Shown here in pieces: positions 26,177 through 34,809 of a stretch of 64,000 nt of DNA. This DNA is from Bacteroidales bacterium 6E. GTDB lineage: Bacteria > Bacteroidota > Bacteroidia > Bacteroidales > Prolixibacteraceae. How positions within the stretch are numbered: position 1 is the first letter of the stretch; each line of letters starts with the position of its first letter. The notes beneath the pieces were generated by a model. That model saw nothing but the letters and a program-made list of their open reading frames with translations. It did not search any database and had not been told where the DNA came from. The position numbers and the translations under genes were made by a program. The stretch is from positions 248,001 to 312,000 of the forward strand of contig DF970686.1 in NCBI GenBank assembly GCA_001270045.2, written 5' to 3'.

Positions 26177-27124
26177 ATGAAAACAATTATTCTATCCATT
26201 TGTATCCTGATTTCTGCCTTAAACCTGCATGCGCAGGACCTCTTTGGCAGCCTTACTGGTAAATACGCCAATCAGGAAGGATTCAGTGCCACCCATCTGA
26301 CCAATGACCTTTTTGATCTTTACCTGAAGAAAAAACAGGTTGAACCTGGTTCGGCCGTCTATGAAACCTTGAAAAAGCTAAACCGGATTACGGTAATTTC
26401 ACAAAATTCTTTTGGTGCTCAGGAAAACCAGGGCAAGATGAAAGAAACCCTTTCCGCCGTTCAGGATGAAATCATGAATTATTACAAAGATCCCGCCTTT
26501 TCACTATTGAAGACAGAGAACAGAATGGGTGAGGTGATCAAGGTTTATTTAAAAAAGAACGGGGATAAAGTCAATACACTCAGCATGGTTTCCTCGTCTC
26601 CAACTCGTCTCACCATGGTTGAACTGTCAGGAGACATTGATCTTACCAGAGTTTCCGATATTTCGGGTGCCTTGAATGTCAGGGGCCTTGAGAACCTGAA
26701 CAAGATTAACGGGACATCAAACACTTTTGTCTTTCAGGGTGTGGACATGAACCAGCTGGAAGATCAGCGCATTTTCTGGGAGCAATATTCCGATAACCTG
26801 AAGGACCTCCCATATCCACAGATGAACATCGAAATGTTAAGAAGACAAAAGGAGTTGACCGAGAAACACAATGAAATGACCGAGAAACATCGCGAGATTG
26901 TCATAAAACAACAGGAATTGGCCAATAAATACGGAAGACAACCTATTTTTCTCTCGACTCCTGGCGATACCAATGTCGTTTATTATATCAATGACAAAAA
27001 GGTCGATTCCGAAAAATTTAAGTCCATCAATCCGGAAGATATCGAAAGTGTTTCTGTGATTAAAGCCGAACAGGGTAAGAAAAACAAGAAGTCGGAAATC
27101 AGGATCATCACCCGTAAAAAGTAA
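26177..27124 (+). CDS. DUF4252-type exported protein with coiled coil and carboxy-terminal plug-like tail
   Basis: 315 residues. Signal peptide (MKTIILSICILISALNLHAQ). The DUF4252-like region spans about 22-190. A strongly charged helical stretch follows (217-252) with a repeated TEKHxE unit, likely a coiled coil. The last 50 residues (VVYYINDKKVDSEKF, then INPEDIESVSVIKAE) resemble the small domain of TonB plugs and BlaR/M56-type proteins, which read NPxxIESIxVLK. It lies 11 bases after the anti-sigma gene, so all three genes form one operon. It is a candidate effector or periplasmic sensor of the ECF system. The function is unknown. Confidence 0.75.
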   Translation: MKTIILSICILISALNLHAQDLFGSLTGKYANQEGFSATHLTNDLFDLYLKKKQVEPGSAVYETLKKLNRITVISQNSFGAQENQGKMKETLSAVQDEIMNYYKDPAFSLLKTENRMGEVIKVYLKKNGDKVNTLSMVSSSPTRLTMVELSGDIDLTRVSDISGALNVRGLENLNKINGTSNTFVFQGVDMNQLEDQRIFWEQYSDNLKDLPYPQMNIEMLRRQKELTEKHNEMTEKHREIVIKQQELANKYGRQPIFLSTPGDTNVVYYINDKKVDSEKFKSINPEDIESVSVIKAEQGKKNKKSEIRIITRKK

Positions 27125-27185
27125 CTTGTCAGTTGGGAAATACAAAACGAGAGGCCAAAAAATAAAGGGCCTTGCCATTAATATA

Positions 27186-27220
27186 AAAAGGCCGTGAAAA
27201 AATCTTTCACGGCCTTTTTT
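27186..27220. terminator. bidirectional terminator
   Basis: A 14-base perfect stem AAAAGGCCGTGAAA / TTTCACGGCCTTTT with loop AAATC-like 5 bases is flanked by A and T runs. It separates the convergent DUF4252 and DUF4270 genes and should stop both. Confidence 0.9.
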
Positions 27221-27235
27221 ATTGTTGGAGTCTTT

Positions 27236-28546
27236 TTATTGTAAAAGCTTGGAATAAGTGATGACAAACTTAACTCCCTGGGCACTGTTGCTTCCCTTCA
27301 ACACAGCCCTTCGCATCTGGTTGTTTTTAAAGTATGGTGTCAGATAAAAACCATTGTTGTCATTCTCGCCATCAATGATACTCTGGAAATGCTGGGTAAT
27401 ATTGAAGCGATAAGTGAAATCGTTGTAAAGGTATCCACCATAATAGGGCTGGTAAAAAGAATGATCCCTTGGAAGGGTTTCCTGACCTGTCTTGCTGATA
27501 TATGTCAGTAACAACTGTGAAGGCAAGGGATATTTCCTGAATAGTGAGGCAGTAGTATCGACCTGGAAGATCAATTCAGCCTTATTAACCGCAATGTTTG
27601 TAGAGTCTTTCCACGATTCAAGTCCGGGAATAAATATCTTGGATTGCAATCCTCCTGTAGACTGGACATAAATCAGCGTGTCAGTCACTGTTTCCTGATT
27701 CATGTTTTGGTAAAAGGCAGTTTGTGAATAGTCGTGTTTGAAACTGTTTACCCGTGCACTAAAGCTGGTGACAAAATAGGTCTTACTTTTCTTGACGGTA
27801 TCATTCCGGTAGTATAACACCAACCCTGATCCCTCAAAGGATGAGGTAGGCAACAGGTCAAGAGAAACAATGGCACCCCCTGCATCGACTTGTTCCGATT
27901 GGATATAGAGTCCCTTGAAGTACTCGAGAAAAACTTCGTTGTTAATCATGTCGAGAGAATCGGCATTGATCAGCTTCTGGGCCAGGGATTGATCGAGATG
28001 CACCTCCACCAGCTGGTAAAGCGTATCCTTGTATATGGAATCCAAAGCCACCTTCGGTTTGAAATTATATTCGGCCAAAGGGGTTGTGGAGGCCAGTTGA
28101 GCCAGATCAACATTATCGTAATATCGGGCATCGGGATCTATGCTGCTGGTCAGTTCATAGAATTTTAGCCTCTGTGTTGTAGCGGTATCACCATAGACAG
28201 AGTTATAGTAAAAGTAAAATTTGATGGAATCCACTACCAGATCAGTACCGAAATCGGGAAATGAAGAAAGACGTAACTGTAAAGCCAGGTCAATGGAAGT
28301 TTTTCCAAATACCGGATCATTCATGCTACCCAAAAGACTGAAGGCAGCCTCATCAGTTGAGACTGAATCATCGATAACGGTAAATGCCTTGATTTCATCT
28401 TTTATAACGACATTACCTACCGATACAAGGTCGGAAGATGGTAACAGTTCCATGCCGACATCGCCCGGTTCGTTACATGAGGTTATGAAAAGGGAGGCAA
28501 CAAAAATATATATAACTGTTTTCCAAATGTTTCTTGTTCTGTTCAT
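27236..28546 (-). CDS. DUF4270 lipoprotein
   Basis: 436 residues from ATG 28546. A lipoprotein signal (VIYIFVASLFITSC) is followed by NEPGDVGMELLP, the usual start of DUF4270 proteins, and a long beta-rich body (VDSIKFYFYYNSVYGD, FNITQHFQSIIDGEND). Surface or periplasmic location is likely; the function is unknown. A -7 box at 28575-28582 supports this start over ATG 28561. It lies downstream of the GT5-like gene and next to panC. I recall this neighbourhood from other Bacteroidota. Confidence 0.85.
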   Translation of the reverse strand: MNRTRNIWKTVIYIFVASLFITSCNEPGDVGMELLPSSDLVSVGNVVIKDEIKAFTVIDDSVSTDEAAFSLLGSMNDPVFGKTSIDLALQLRLSSFPDFGTDLVVDSIKFYFYYNSVYGDTATTQRLKFYELTSSIDPDARYYDNVDLAQLASTTPLAEYNFKPKVALDSIYKDTLYQLVEVHLDQSLAQKLINADSLDMINNEVFLEYFKGLYIQSEQVDAGGAIVSLDLLPTSSFEGSGLVLYYRNDTVKKSKTYFVTSFSARVNSFKHDYSQTAFYQNMNQETVTDTLIYVQSTGGLQSKIFIPGLESWKDSTNIAVNKAELIFQVDTTASLFRKYPLPSQLLLTYISKTGQETLPRDHSFYQPYYGGYLYNDFTYRFNITQHFQSIIDGENDNNGFYLTPYFKNNQMRRAVLKGSNSAQGVKFVITYSKLLQ

Positions 28547-28574
28547 GGCCAATGCTAACAAAGTTTATGCTTCC

Positions 28575-28582
28575 CAAAAATA
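28575..28582 (-). promoter_or_regulatory. Bacteroidota -7 promoter box for DUF4270 gene
   Basis: The minus strand reads TATTTTTG, 28 bases upstream of the chosen ATG and inside the short gap after the GT5-like gene, so DUF4270 may have its own promoter. Confidence 0.45.
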
Positions 28583-28592
28583 AGCTAATTCC

Positions 28593-29393
28593 TTACAACT
28601 TATCGTAAAAATCGTTGTAACTGTCAATATAGTCCTCTTTAGATTGAAATGGGAGGAATAACTTATTGGATTCATTGATATAACTGGCAACCTCGGGACG
28701 AATGTGTTCAGATCCCTGAATGACCGCATCCGCAAAATGAATGGCGAATTTACTCACATTTTCAAATGTCGGATTTTCGAGCAGTTTGGTATCGCTTTGA
28801 GTTATGCCCTTGACAACCAGTTTTTTTCTGAAGTTTTTATCCAGGGATCCGGGAAACTCATCATTGTAAACCGAATAGATGACTTTCGATTGGCTGAAGA
28901 GTGGATCGTCGTGGTAATATTTTTTGATATAGGCAGGAACAAGGGAGGTAAGCCAACCGTGGCAATGTATGATATCGGGTGCCCATCGCAATTTTATGAC
29001 GGTTTCGAGCACGCCTCTTGCATAAAAAATTGCACGCTCATCGTTGTCTTCAAAATAGTTGCCATTGTCATCGGTCAGAACATTCTTCCTGTGAAAATAG
29101 TCCTCGTTATCGATGAAATATACCTGCATCCTGGCTGCCTGTATTGAGGCAACCTTAATAATCAGCGGATGATCTGTGTCATTGATGACAAGGTTCATTC
29201 CTGAAAGCCGGATGACTTCATGCAGCTGATTTCTTCTTTCATTTACACATCCGTACCGGGGCATAAAAGTTCTGATTTCCCGGCCTCTTTCCTGTACTCC
29301 CTGAGGTAAATACCGCGAAATTTCCGACATTTCACTTTCGGGCAGATAGGGGGTAATTTCCTGAGAAATGTAAAGAATTCTTTTACTTTCCAT
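28593..29393 (-). CDS. glycogen-synthase-like protein with only the N-terminal GT5 domain
   Basis: 266 residues covering just the N-terminal Rossmann half of starch/glycogen synthases: MESKRILYISQEITPYL, YFIDNEDYFHR, DDNGNYFEDNDERAIFYARG, and WAPDIIHCHGWLTSLVP. The ADP-glucose-binding KxGGL motif near the N-terminus is replaced by a segment reading PESEMSEISR. The C-terminal GT1-type domain that completes the active site is absent. It is therefore unlikely to make glycogen. It is divergent from panC, a linkage I recall from other Bacteroidota genomes, so it is probably a conserved protein with a different, unknown role rather than a broken gene. Confidence 0.8.
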   Translation of the reverse strand: MESKRILYISQEITPYLPESEMSEISRYLPQGVQERGREIRTFMPRYGCVNERRNQLHEVIRLSGMNLVINDTDHPLIIKVASIQAARMQVYFIDNEDYFHRKNVLTDDNGNYFEDNDERAIFYARGVLETVIKLRWAPDIIHCHGWLTSLVPAYIKKYYHDDPLFSQSKVIYSVYNDEFPGSLDKNFRKKLVVKGITQSDTKLLENPTFENVSKFAIHFADAVIQGSEHIRPEVASYINESNKLFLPFQSKEDYIDSYNDFYDKL

Positions 29394-29423
29394 TAATCGT
29401 TTCTAAATGTTGAAAAAGCGTTG

Positions 29424-29431
29424 CAAAATTA
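29424..29431 (-). promoter_or_regulatory. Bacteroidota -7 promoter box for the GT5-like gene
   Basis: The minus strand reads TAATTTTG, about 30 bases upstream of the ATG at 29393. Confidence 0.5.
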
Positions 29432-29512
29432 ACTAAAATATCTGTAATATCAATTTTATGCAGCAAATCAATTGGTTAGAAATATATTCATGTCATAAAA
29501 CCATAAATGTTG

Positions 29513-29520
29513 TATTTTTG
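29513..29520 (+). promoter_or_regulatory. Bacteroidota -7 promoter box for panC-panD
   Basis: TATTTTTG, 11 bases upstream of ATG 29532 and 20 bases upstream of ATG 29541. The very short leader slightly favours the second ATG for panC. Confidence 0.5.
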
Positions 29521-29531
29521 CCTGCGTAAAA

Positions 29532-30380
29532 ATGATCGGTATGGAAATCATCTATACTTTAAATAAACTTACCGAAAAATTATCGCAGCTTCGTCGAAAG
29601 GGGCTTATAGGATTTGTTCCCACCATGGGGGCACTGCATCAGGGTCATATTTCGCTTGTACAACGTGCTGCCTCTGAAAATGATACAGTGGTGGTCAGCA
29701 TTTTCGTGAATCCTACCCAGTTTAACGACAAAAAGGATTTGGAACGTTATCCAAGAAATCTTGAAGCTGACATTAAGTTGCTCAGTGACCAAGGGTGTCA
29801 TGTCGTTTTTGCTCCCAGGGTCGATGAGGTATATCCTGAACCTGACACCCGCATTTTTGACTTTGGGCATATGGATAAGGTCATGGAAGGTAAATTCAGG
29901 CCCGGACATTTTAATGGTGTCGCTCAGGTCGTAAGCCGGCTATTTGATATGGTCAAACCTGATCGTGCCTATTTTGGACTGAAAGATTTTCAGCAATTGG
30001 CCATCATCCAAAATATGGTACAACAATTGCAGCTACCGGTTGAAATTGTCCCTTGTCCGATTATCAGGGAACCAAACGGACTGGCCATGAGCTCGAGAAA
30101 TGAACTCTTGTCCTGCGAGGAGAGGGAGAATGCCGCTGAGATCTTTAATATGCTAAGTCATGCTGGCGAATGGAGTAATTCAAAATCGGTTCACGAAGTG
30201 GAAAAGTCCATAGCTTCAGGAATCAACCGGAATCCATATCTTGAAACCGAATATGTTGAAATTGTGGATGCAGATACACTTGAAATGGTAACTGACTGGC
30301 AACAGCCGGGCCGAAAAGTGGTTTGCGTTGCCGTTTGGTGTGGAAAGGTGAGGTTGATTGATAATTACTTGATTGGATAG
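29532..30380 (+). CDS. panC: pantoate-beta-alanine ligase
   Basis: Condenses pantoate and beta-alanine with ATP to pantothenate. The 282 residues are typical: [16 protein letters not shown] contains the nucleotidylyl-transferase HxGH (36-39), then [38 protein letters not shown], and the KMSKS-like AMSSRNELL. An in-frame ATG at 29541 is an alternative start. Its partner panD begins 11 bases after the stop, so beta-alanine supply and use are in one transcript. Confidence 0.97.
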   Translation: MIGMEIIYTLNKLTEKLSQLRRKGLIGFVPTMGALHQGHISLVQRAASENDTVVVSIFVNPTQFNDKKDLERYPRNLEADIKLLSDQGCHVVFAPRVDEVYPEPDTRIFDFGHMDKVMEGKFRPGHFNGVAQVVSRLFDMVKPDRAYFGLKDFQQLAIIQNMVQQLQLPVEIVPCPIIREPNGLAMSSRNELLSCEERENAAEIFNMLSHAGEWSNSKSVHEVEKSIASGINRNPYLETEYVEIVDADTLEMVTDWQQPGRKVVCVAVWCGKVRLIDNYLIG

Positions 30381-30391
30381 GGAGGAAGAGA

Positions 30392-30742
30392 ATGATTATT
30401 GAAGTATGTAAGTCGAAAATACATAAGGTCACCGTTACGGAAGCAAACCTTCAATATGTTGGAAGCATAACCATTGATGAGGATCTCATGGATGCAGCAA
30501 ACATGATAGAAAATGAAAAGGTGCAGGTGGTCAATATCAACAACGGGGAACGACTTGAAACTTATATCATCAAGGGTGAAAGGGGTTCTGGCGTCATATG
30601 CCTGAATGGTCCGGCCGCCCGGAAAGTGGCTGTTGGGGATGTGGTCATCATTATTTCATACGCCCAGATGGATTTTGAGGAAGCAAGAAATTTCAAGCCC
30701 TGGATCGTTTTCCCCGATACTGAAACGAACCGGCTTCCCTGA
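30392..30742 (+). CDS. panD: aspartate 1-decarboxylase precursor
   Basis: Makes beta-alanine from aspartate using a pyruvoyl cofactor. The 116-residue precursor has the self-cleavage site Gly24-Ser25 in YVGSITID, the N-terminal [29 protein letters not shown] with the substrate-binding residues, and [10 protein letters not shown]. Cleavage at Ser25 would give the beta and alpha chains. A good ribosome site (GGAGGAAGAG) precedes it. A terminator closes panCD. Confidence 0.97.
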   Translation: MIIEVCKSKIHKVTVTEANLQYVGSITIDEDLMDAANMIENEKVQVVNINNGERLETYIIKGERGSGVICLNGPAARKVAVGDVVIIISYAQMDFEEARNFKPWIVFPDTETNRLP

Positions 30743-30777
30743 TTTTAGATCCTTTCTGTGATTGAGCCAAGAAAAAG

Positions 30778-30818
30778 TGGGGGTGAAATTCTGACATGAA
30801 TTTTACCCCCATTTTTTT
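30778..30818 (+). terminator. rho-independent terminator after panD
   Basis: A 14-base stem TGGGGGTGAAATTC / GAATTTTACCCCCA (one G-T pair) with a 6-base loop is followed by T7. Confidence 0.88.
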
Positions 30819-31172
30819 CCTTACCTGAATTCCTTCCCAAATTTGCATTTCTTCAGCATGCATATTTCCTTATAGACAGGCATCATATAGATTACCCCTT
30901 TGGTTCAGGTTCTGTATTTTGATATATATTCCAATGTTATATATTAGTTGAAAGATAGTATCAACTATTCGAGAACTATTGTATAAGTATTCCATATCTA
31001 TTTCAAATACGACCCTGAGAGGAAGTTGATCCTGATTTAATTCAAAACAGGTATTGAATTCCCTGATTATCCTGATTAATGGGTTTGCCCCTCATCTTAT
31101 GGCGAATCATTTGAAATTACCTTTTAATGCCTTGAATGGCGGTTGTATCGATATCTGATCTACTTTTATGGC
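30819..31172. other. intergenic region between panD and rfaE2
   Basis: About 350 AT-rich bases with no open frame of note, no strong hairpin and no recognisable RNA gene. I see nothing beyond the variant promoter box at its right end. Confidence 0.5.
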
Positions 31173-31180
31173 TATCTTCG
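31173..31180 (+). promoter_or_regulatory. variant -7 promoter box for rfaE2-radA
   Basis: TATCTTCG matches TAnnTTTG at 7 of 8 positions and lies 17 bases upstream of the chosen rfaE2 ATG. Confidence 0.35.
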
Positions 31181-31196
31181 AAATAAAACTTTTAAT

Positions 31197-31697
31197 ATGA
31201 CCAATAAGGAAATCATTGCCGAAAAGATATTTCCCGATTTTAAATCTTTCGCTGCCACGGTGAAGCGTTGGAAAAAAAGTGGCGATGCCATCGTTTTTAC
31301 GAATGGTTGTTTTGATTTGGTACACATGGGTCATGTCGATTATCTGTCAAAGGCAGCCGATATGGGTGATCGGCTTATCATCGGATTGAATTCTGATCAA
31401 TCGGTAAGGCGATTAAAGGGTAGCAAGCGACCTTATATCGATGAACAGGCAAGGGCATTTCTACTGGCAGGTCTGTTTTTTGTTGATGCTGTTGTTTTGT
31501 TTGATGAGGATACCCCTGAAATGTTGATTTCACAAATCCTTCCTGATATCCTGGTGAAGGGAAATGATTACGGGATCAAGGAAATTGCCGGGCATGAAAC
31601 GGTACTGAGCCATGGTGGAAAAGTCGAAACCATTTCTTTGGTTCCTGGATATTCCACATCTTCCATTGTTGAAAAGATCATTCAAAATCATGAGTAA
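31197..31697 (+). CDS. rfaE2: D-glycero-beta-D-manno-heptose 1-phosphate adenylyltransferase
   Basis: Makes ADP-heptose for the lipopolysaccharide core. It is 166 residues from ATG 31197. The cytidylyltransferase fold is clear: VFTNGCFDLVHMGHVDYL with HMGH at 43-46, GLNSDQSVRRLKG, and VKGNDY near the C-terminus. This is a stand-alone form of the second domain of HldE; the kinase partner is not in the window. The longer frame from 31143 would run through the promoter. Its 3' end overlaps radA by 8 bases. Confidence 0.92.
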   Translation: MTNKEIIAEKIFPDFKSFAATVKRWKKSGDAIVFTNGCFDLVHMGHVDYLSKAADMGDRLIIGLNSDQSVRRLKGSKRPYIDEQARAFLLAGLFFVDAVVLFDEDTPEMLISQILPDILVKGNDYGIKEIAGHETVLSHGGKVETISLVPGYSTSSIVEKIIQNHE

Positions 31698-33048
31698 GGT
31701 CAAAACTGTATTTCTTTGTCAGAATTGTGGGGCAGGTTCCCCCAAATGGATTGGGAAATGCCCTTCATGCGGAGAATGGAACACCTATGTCGAGGAAATT
31801 GTATCATCTTCCAAAAGTCAGGCATCCGGACCACCCACCTTAACCGGAAACAGGCCGTTGCTGCTGGATGAGATATCCAACGAAAGGCAGGAGCGGATCA
31901 ATACGGACATGGGTGAGTTTAACCGTGTTCTGGGTGGTGGATTGGTTCCGGGAAGTGTTGTTCTGATTGGAGGGGAACCTGGGGTAGGTAAATCGACACT
32001 GGTTCTCCAGTTTGCCCTGGCCCTGAAAGGAAAAAAAGTCTTATACGCATCGGGTGAAGAGAGTCTTCAGCAGATTAAACTTCGCGCCCAACGGCTCAAA
32101 CTGGCCAGCCCTTCTTGCAAATTCATTTCCGAAACTTCACTTGAGATGCTTCTTGCCCATGTCGAAACCGAGAAACCCGACATCCTGGTTGTCGATTCAA
32201 TCCAGACAATCTCGGCCGATGTGATTGAATCTTCACCGGGTTCGGTAGTGCAGGTTCGGGAATGTGCTTCTGCCATTTTAAAGTATGCCAAGAAAAACCA
32301 TGTGGCAGTTCTGCTTATCGGACATATCAATAAGGAAGGAAGCATTGCAGGTCCCAAGGTCTTGGAGCACATTGTGGATACCGTGATCCAGTTCGAAGGT
32401 GATTCACAGTATATGTACCGAATTCTGCGGGCTGTAAAAAACCGGTTTGGATCAACGTCAGAATTGGGAATATTTGAAATGCGGCAGACCGGTCTTGTTG
32501 AAATTCCCAATCCATCTGAACATCTGATTCCGCATGGTGGTTCTGAGGTAAGTGGTACTGCCATTGCAGCCACTATAGAAGGCGCCAGGCCTTTTCTGGT
32601 CGAGATACAGGCTCTCGTGAGCAGTGCTGCCTATGGAACACCTCAGCGGTCCTCGACTGGTTTTGACCTTCGAAGGCTTGGTATGTTGCTGGCTGTTCTT
32701 GAAAAACGTGCCGGATTCAAACTGATCTCAAAGGATGTATTCCTGAATATTGCCGGTGGACTAAAAATCAGTGATCCTGCCACCGACCTGGCTGTGCTGG
32801 TTTCAATCCTTTCTTCAAATCTTGATTTGGCCATACCTCATCATAATTGCTTCGCAGGAGAGGTGGGACTGACCGGTGAAATCAGGGCTGTCAACCGGAT
32901 AGAACAGCGTATTTCAGAAGCTGCCAGGCTCGGATTCAAGAGGATATTTGTTCCCCGGTACAGCAAAGGATTCGATCTGACGGGCCTTGAAATTGAAGTT
33001 GTAAAAGTCGGCCAAGTGGGTGATGTTTTCAAAAAGCTTTTTCATTGA
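31690..33048 (+). CDS. radA: DNA repair protein RadA
   Basis: RecA-like branch-migration helicase in homologous recombination. It is 452 residues from ATG 31690. A zinc finger (Cys10, Cys13, Cys24, Cys27), the Walker A GGEPGVGKST, Walker B ILVVDSIQT, the RadA-specific KNRFGSTSE, and a C-terminal Lon-protease-like domain (AGEVGLTGEIRAV) are all present. The upstream in-frame start at 31612 lies inside rfaE2 and precedes no family sequence, so it is rejected. The overlap with rfaE2 implies coupled translation. Confidence 0.96.
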   Translation: MSKVKTVFLCQNCGAGSPKWIGKCPSCGEWNTYVEEIVSSSKSQASGPPTLTGNRPLLLDEISNERQERINTDMGEFNRVLGGGLVPGSVVLIGGEPGVGKSTLVLQFALALKGKKVLYASGEESLQQIKLRAQRLKLASPSCKFISETSLEMLLAHVETEKPDILVVDSIQTISADVIESSPGSVVQVRECASAILKYAKKNHVAVLLIGHINKEGSIAGPKVLEHIVDTVIQFEGDSQYMYRILRAVKNRFGSTSELGIFEMRQTGLVEIPNPSEHLIPHGGSEVSGTAIAATIEGARPFLVEIQALVSSAAYGTPQRSSTGFDLRRLGMLLAVLEKRAGFKLISKDVFLNIAGGLKISDPATDLAVLVSILSSNLDLAIPHHNCFAGEVGLTGEIRAVNRIEQRISEAARLGFKRIFVPRYSKGFDLTGLEIEVVKVGQVGDVFKKLFH

Positions 33049-33097
33049 GGTTTCCGTTTAGGGTGAGGTTCATTTTTCAATGCGCTTGAATTATTAG

Positions 33098-33105
33098 TAC
33101 CTTTG
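33098..33105 (+). promoter_or_regulatory. Bacteroidota -7 promoter box for the DUF4296 gene
   Basis: TACCTTTG, exact TAnnTTTG, 18 bases upstream of the ATG at 33123. Confidence 0.55.
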
Positions 33106-33122
33106 CAGAGCGTTAACATGAA

Positions 33123-33521
33123 ATGTTTATGGTTTCGAAATTCAGGATAGTGATACTGGTTTTTTTACTGGGATGGATCTTAACCTCCTGTGAGAAGCCT
33201 GTTGTGGAAAAGCCCAAAGATCTGGTTTCCAAGGATAAAATGATCGACATGCTTACCGATATCCATATTTCTGAATCGATGTATCAGACGCGACGTTACA
33301 CCTCTCAGGACATGCGCAAGATCACTGAGGCTGACCTGTATTACTCGGTTCTGAAAAAGTATGATGTTCCAGATTCTACATTTGAACGCTCCCTGATATA
33401 CTATTCCAGTCTTCCCAAGGAATATGAAAGAATTTACTCCAAGGTTTTGAGCCGCCTTGGCGAGATGGAACAGGAAATCAATAACCAGAAACAACAACCC
33501 GTTGATATAAACGTCCAGTAA
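33123..33521 (+). CDS. DUF4296 lipoprotein
   Basis: 132 residues. Signal and lipobox IVILVFLLGWILTSC; the mature part has KDKMIDMLTDIHISESMY and LYYSVLKKYDVPDSTFERSLIYY, the core of DUF4296. The DLIHxxE-like helix and the charged, Gln-rich C-terminus are typical. The function is unknown. It is two bases from the amidohydrolase gene, so the pair is co-transcribed. Confidence 0.85.
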   Translation: MFMVSKFRIVILVFLLGWILTSCEKPVVEKPKDLVSKDKMIDMLTDIHISESMYQTRRYTSQDMRKITEADLYYSVLKKYDVPDSTFERSLIYYSSLPKEYERIYSKVLSRLGEMEQEINNQKQQPVDINVQ

Positions 33522-33523
33522 AA

Positions 33524-34723
33524 ATGTTCAGGAAGTATTCCGCTACCTGGATTATGCCTTTGGATCGACCACCCATCAAGAATGGGATCGTGGTTGTAGA
33601 TAACGATGGCACCATTCTCGAGGTTATCGACACGGGTGGAAAGGTAAATGAGCAAGAGCGACTGGAGTACCATTCTGGTATTTTGGTTCCTGGTTTTGTA
33701 AATGCACACTGTCATCTCGAGCTTTCATGGATGAAAGGCCTGATTCCCGAAAAAATCGGATTGGTCTCATTTATCGGGGAAATAAACAAACTTAGGAAAG
33801 ATGTATCGGAGAAGGATGTCCTAAAAGCTGCCCGAAATGCAGATGTGCGAATGTACCATGATGGTATTTCACTGACTGGCGATATCTCCAATTCATCAAT
33901 AACGGCCGATATCAAGGCAAAAAGCCGAATTTCGTGGTATAATTTTGTGGAAGTCTTTGGATTTCATCCATCCCGCGCTGACAGGGCATTAGATATGGCG
34001 ATGGAGATTTGGGGAGAATATAACCGGTTGGGTTTAAAAGCATCCATAGTGCCCCATGCTCCTTATTCAGTATCGGAATCATTGTTTAAAAAGCTGGACC
34101 TCCTGGATGATGTTAAAGGGGGTGTCGTTTCAATACATAACCAGGAGAGTCATGATGAGGATCGGTTTTTTAAGTCAGGTGATGGCAGGTTGCCTTTTCA
34201 TTATAGCCAGAATCTGGGATTGGATATATCTCACTGGAAACCGACCGGCCAGTCGTCACTTCGATCTGTTTTGCCATACCTGAATTCCAATAAAAGCCTC
34301 CTTTTGGTGCACAATACCTTTATGGAGGAGAATGATTTGTCATATCTCATTAAAACTCGGGATTCTGAGAATACCTATCTTGTTCTTTGTCCGGCGGCCA
34401 ACCTTTATATCGAAGATAAACTTCCCCCTTTGGATCTTTTCCGGCACTATAGAATGAAAATCTGCCTGGGTACCGATAGCCTGGCATCAAATCATTCGCT
34501 TTCCATATTGAATGAAATGCTGATTTTACAGGAGAACTTCCCCGATATCCATTTGTCGGAAATGTTATCCTGGGCATGCCTGAATGGAGCCAAAGCTTTA
34601 GGCATGGAGCATCAGTTTGGTTCAATCACTCCCGGAAAGAAACCGGGACTGGCATTAATCAAGGGAGCTGATTTGCAGGAATTGAGACTGACAAAGCGAA
34701 GCAGTGTCAAAAGGTTGGCTTAA
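33524..34723 (+). CDS. amidohydrolase of the cytosine deaminase/chlorohydrolase-like superfamily
   Basis: 399 residues. Metal ligands of the amidohydrolase barrel can be read in order: NAHCHLELSW (HxH), VPHAPYSVSE, VSIHNQESHDEDRFF, and GTDSLASNHSLS (Asp). The C-terminal GSITPGKKPGLALI is typical of this group. It is probably a zinc- or iron-dependent deaminase or hydrolase of a small ring compound. The substrate cannot be inferred; its only partner is the DUF4296 lipoprotein. Confidence 0.82.
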   Translation: MFRKYSATWIMPLDRPPIKNGIVVVDNDGTILEVIDTGGKVNEQERLEYHSGILVPGFVNAHCHLELSWMKGLIPEKIGLVSFIGEINKLRKDVSEKDVLKAARNADVRMYHDGISLTGDISNSSITADIKAKSRISWYNFVEVFGFHPSRADRALDMAMEIWGEYNRLGLKASIVPHAPYSVSESLFKKLDLLDDVKGGVVSIHNQESHDEDRFFKSGDGRLPFHYSQNLGLDISHWKPTGQSSLRSVLPYLNSNKSLLLVHNTFMEENDLSYLIKTRDSENTYLVLCPAANLYIEDKLPPLDLFRHYRMKICLGTDSLASNHSLSILNEMLILQENFPDIHLSEMLSWACLNGAKALGMEHQFGSITPGKKPGLALIKGADLQELRLTKRSSVKRLA

Positions 34724-34786
34724 ATCATTTGGTTTATTTCAGGTTTGATTGGGAAGACCCTTCCGGTCTGAAACCTTCAATTTTAT

Positions 34787-34794
34787 TAGTTTTG
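34787..34794 (+). promoter_or_regulatory. Bacteroidota -7 promoter box for radical SAM gene
   Basis: TAGTTTTG, exact match, 16 bases upstream of ATG 34810. It shows that the longer frame from 34729 is not translated. Confidence 0.55.
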
Positions 34795-34809
34795 CATTTT
34801 CTGCCTCTT

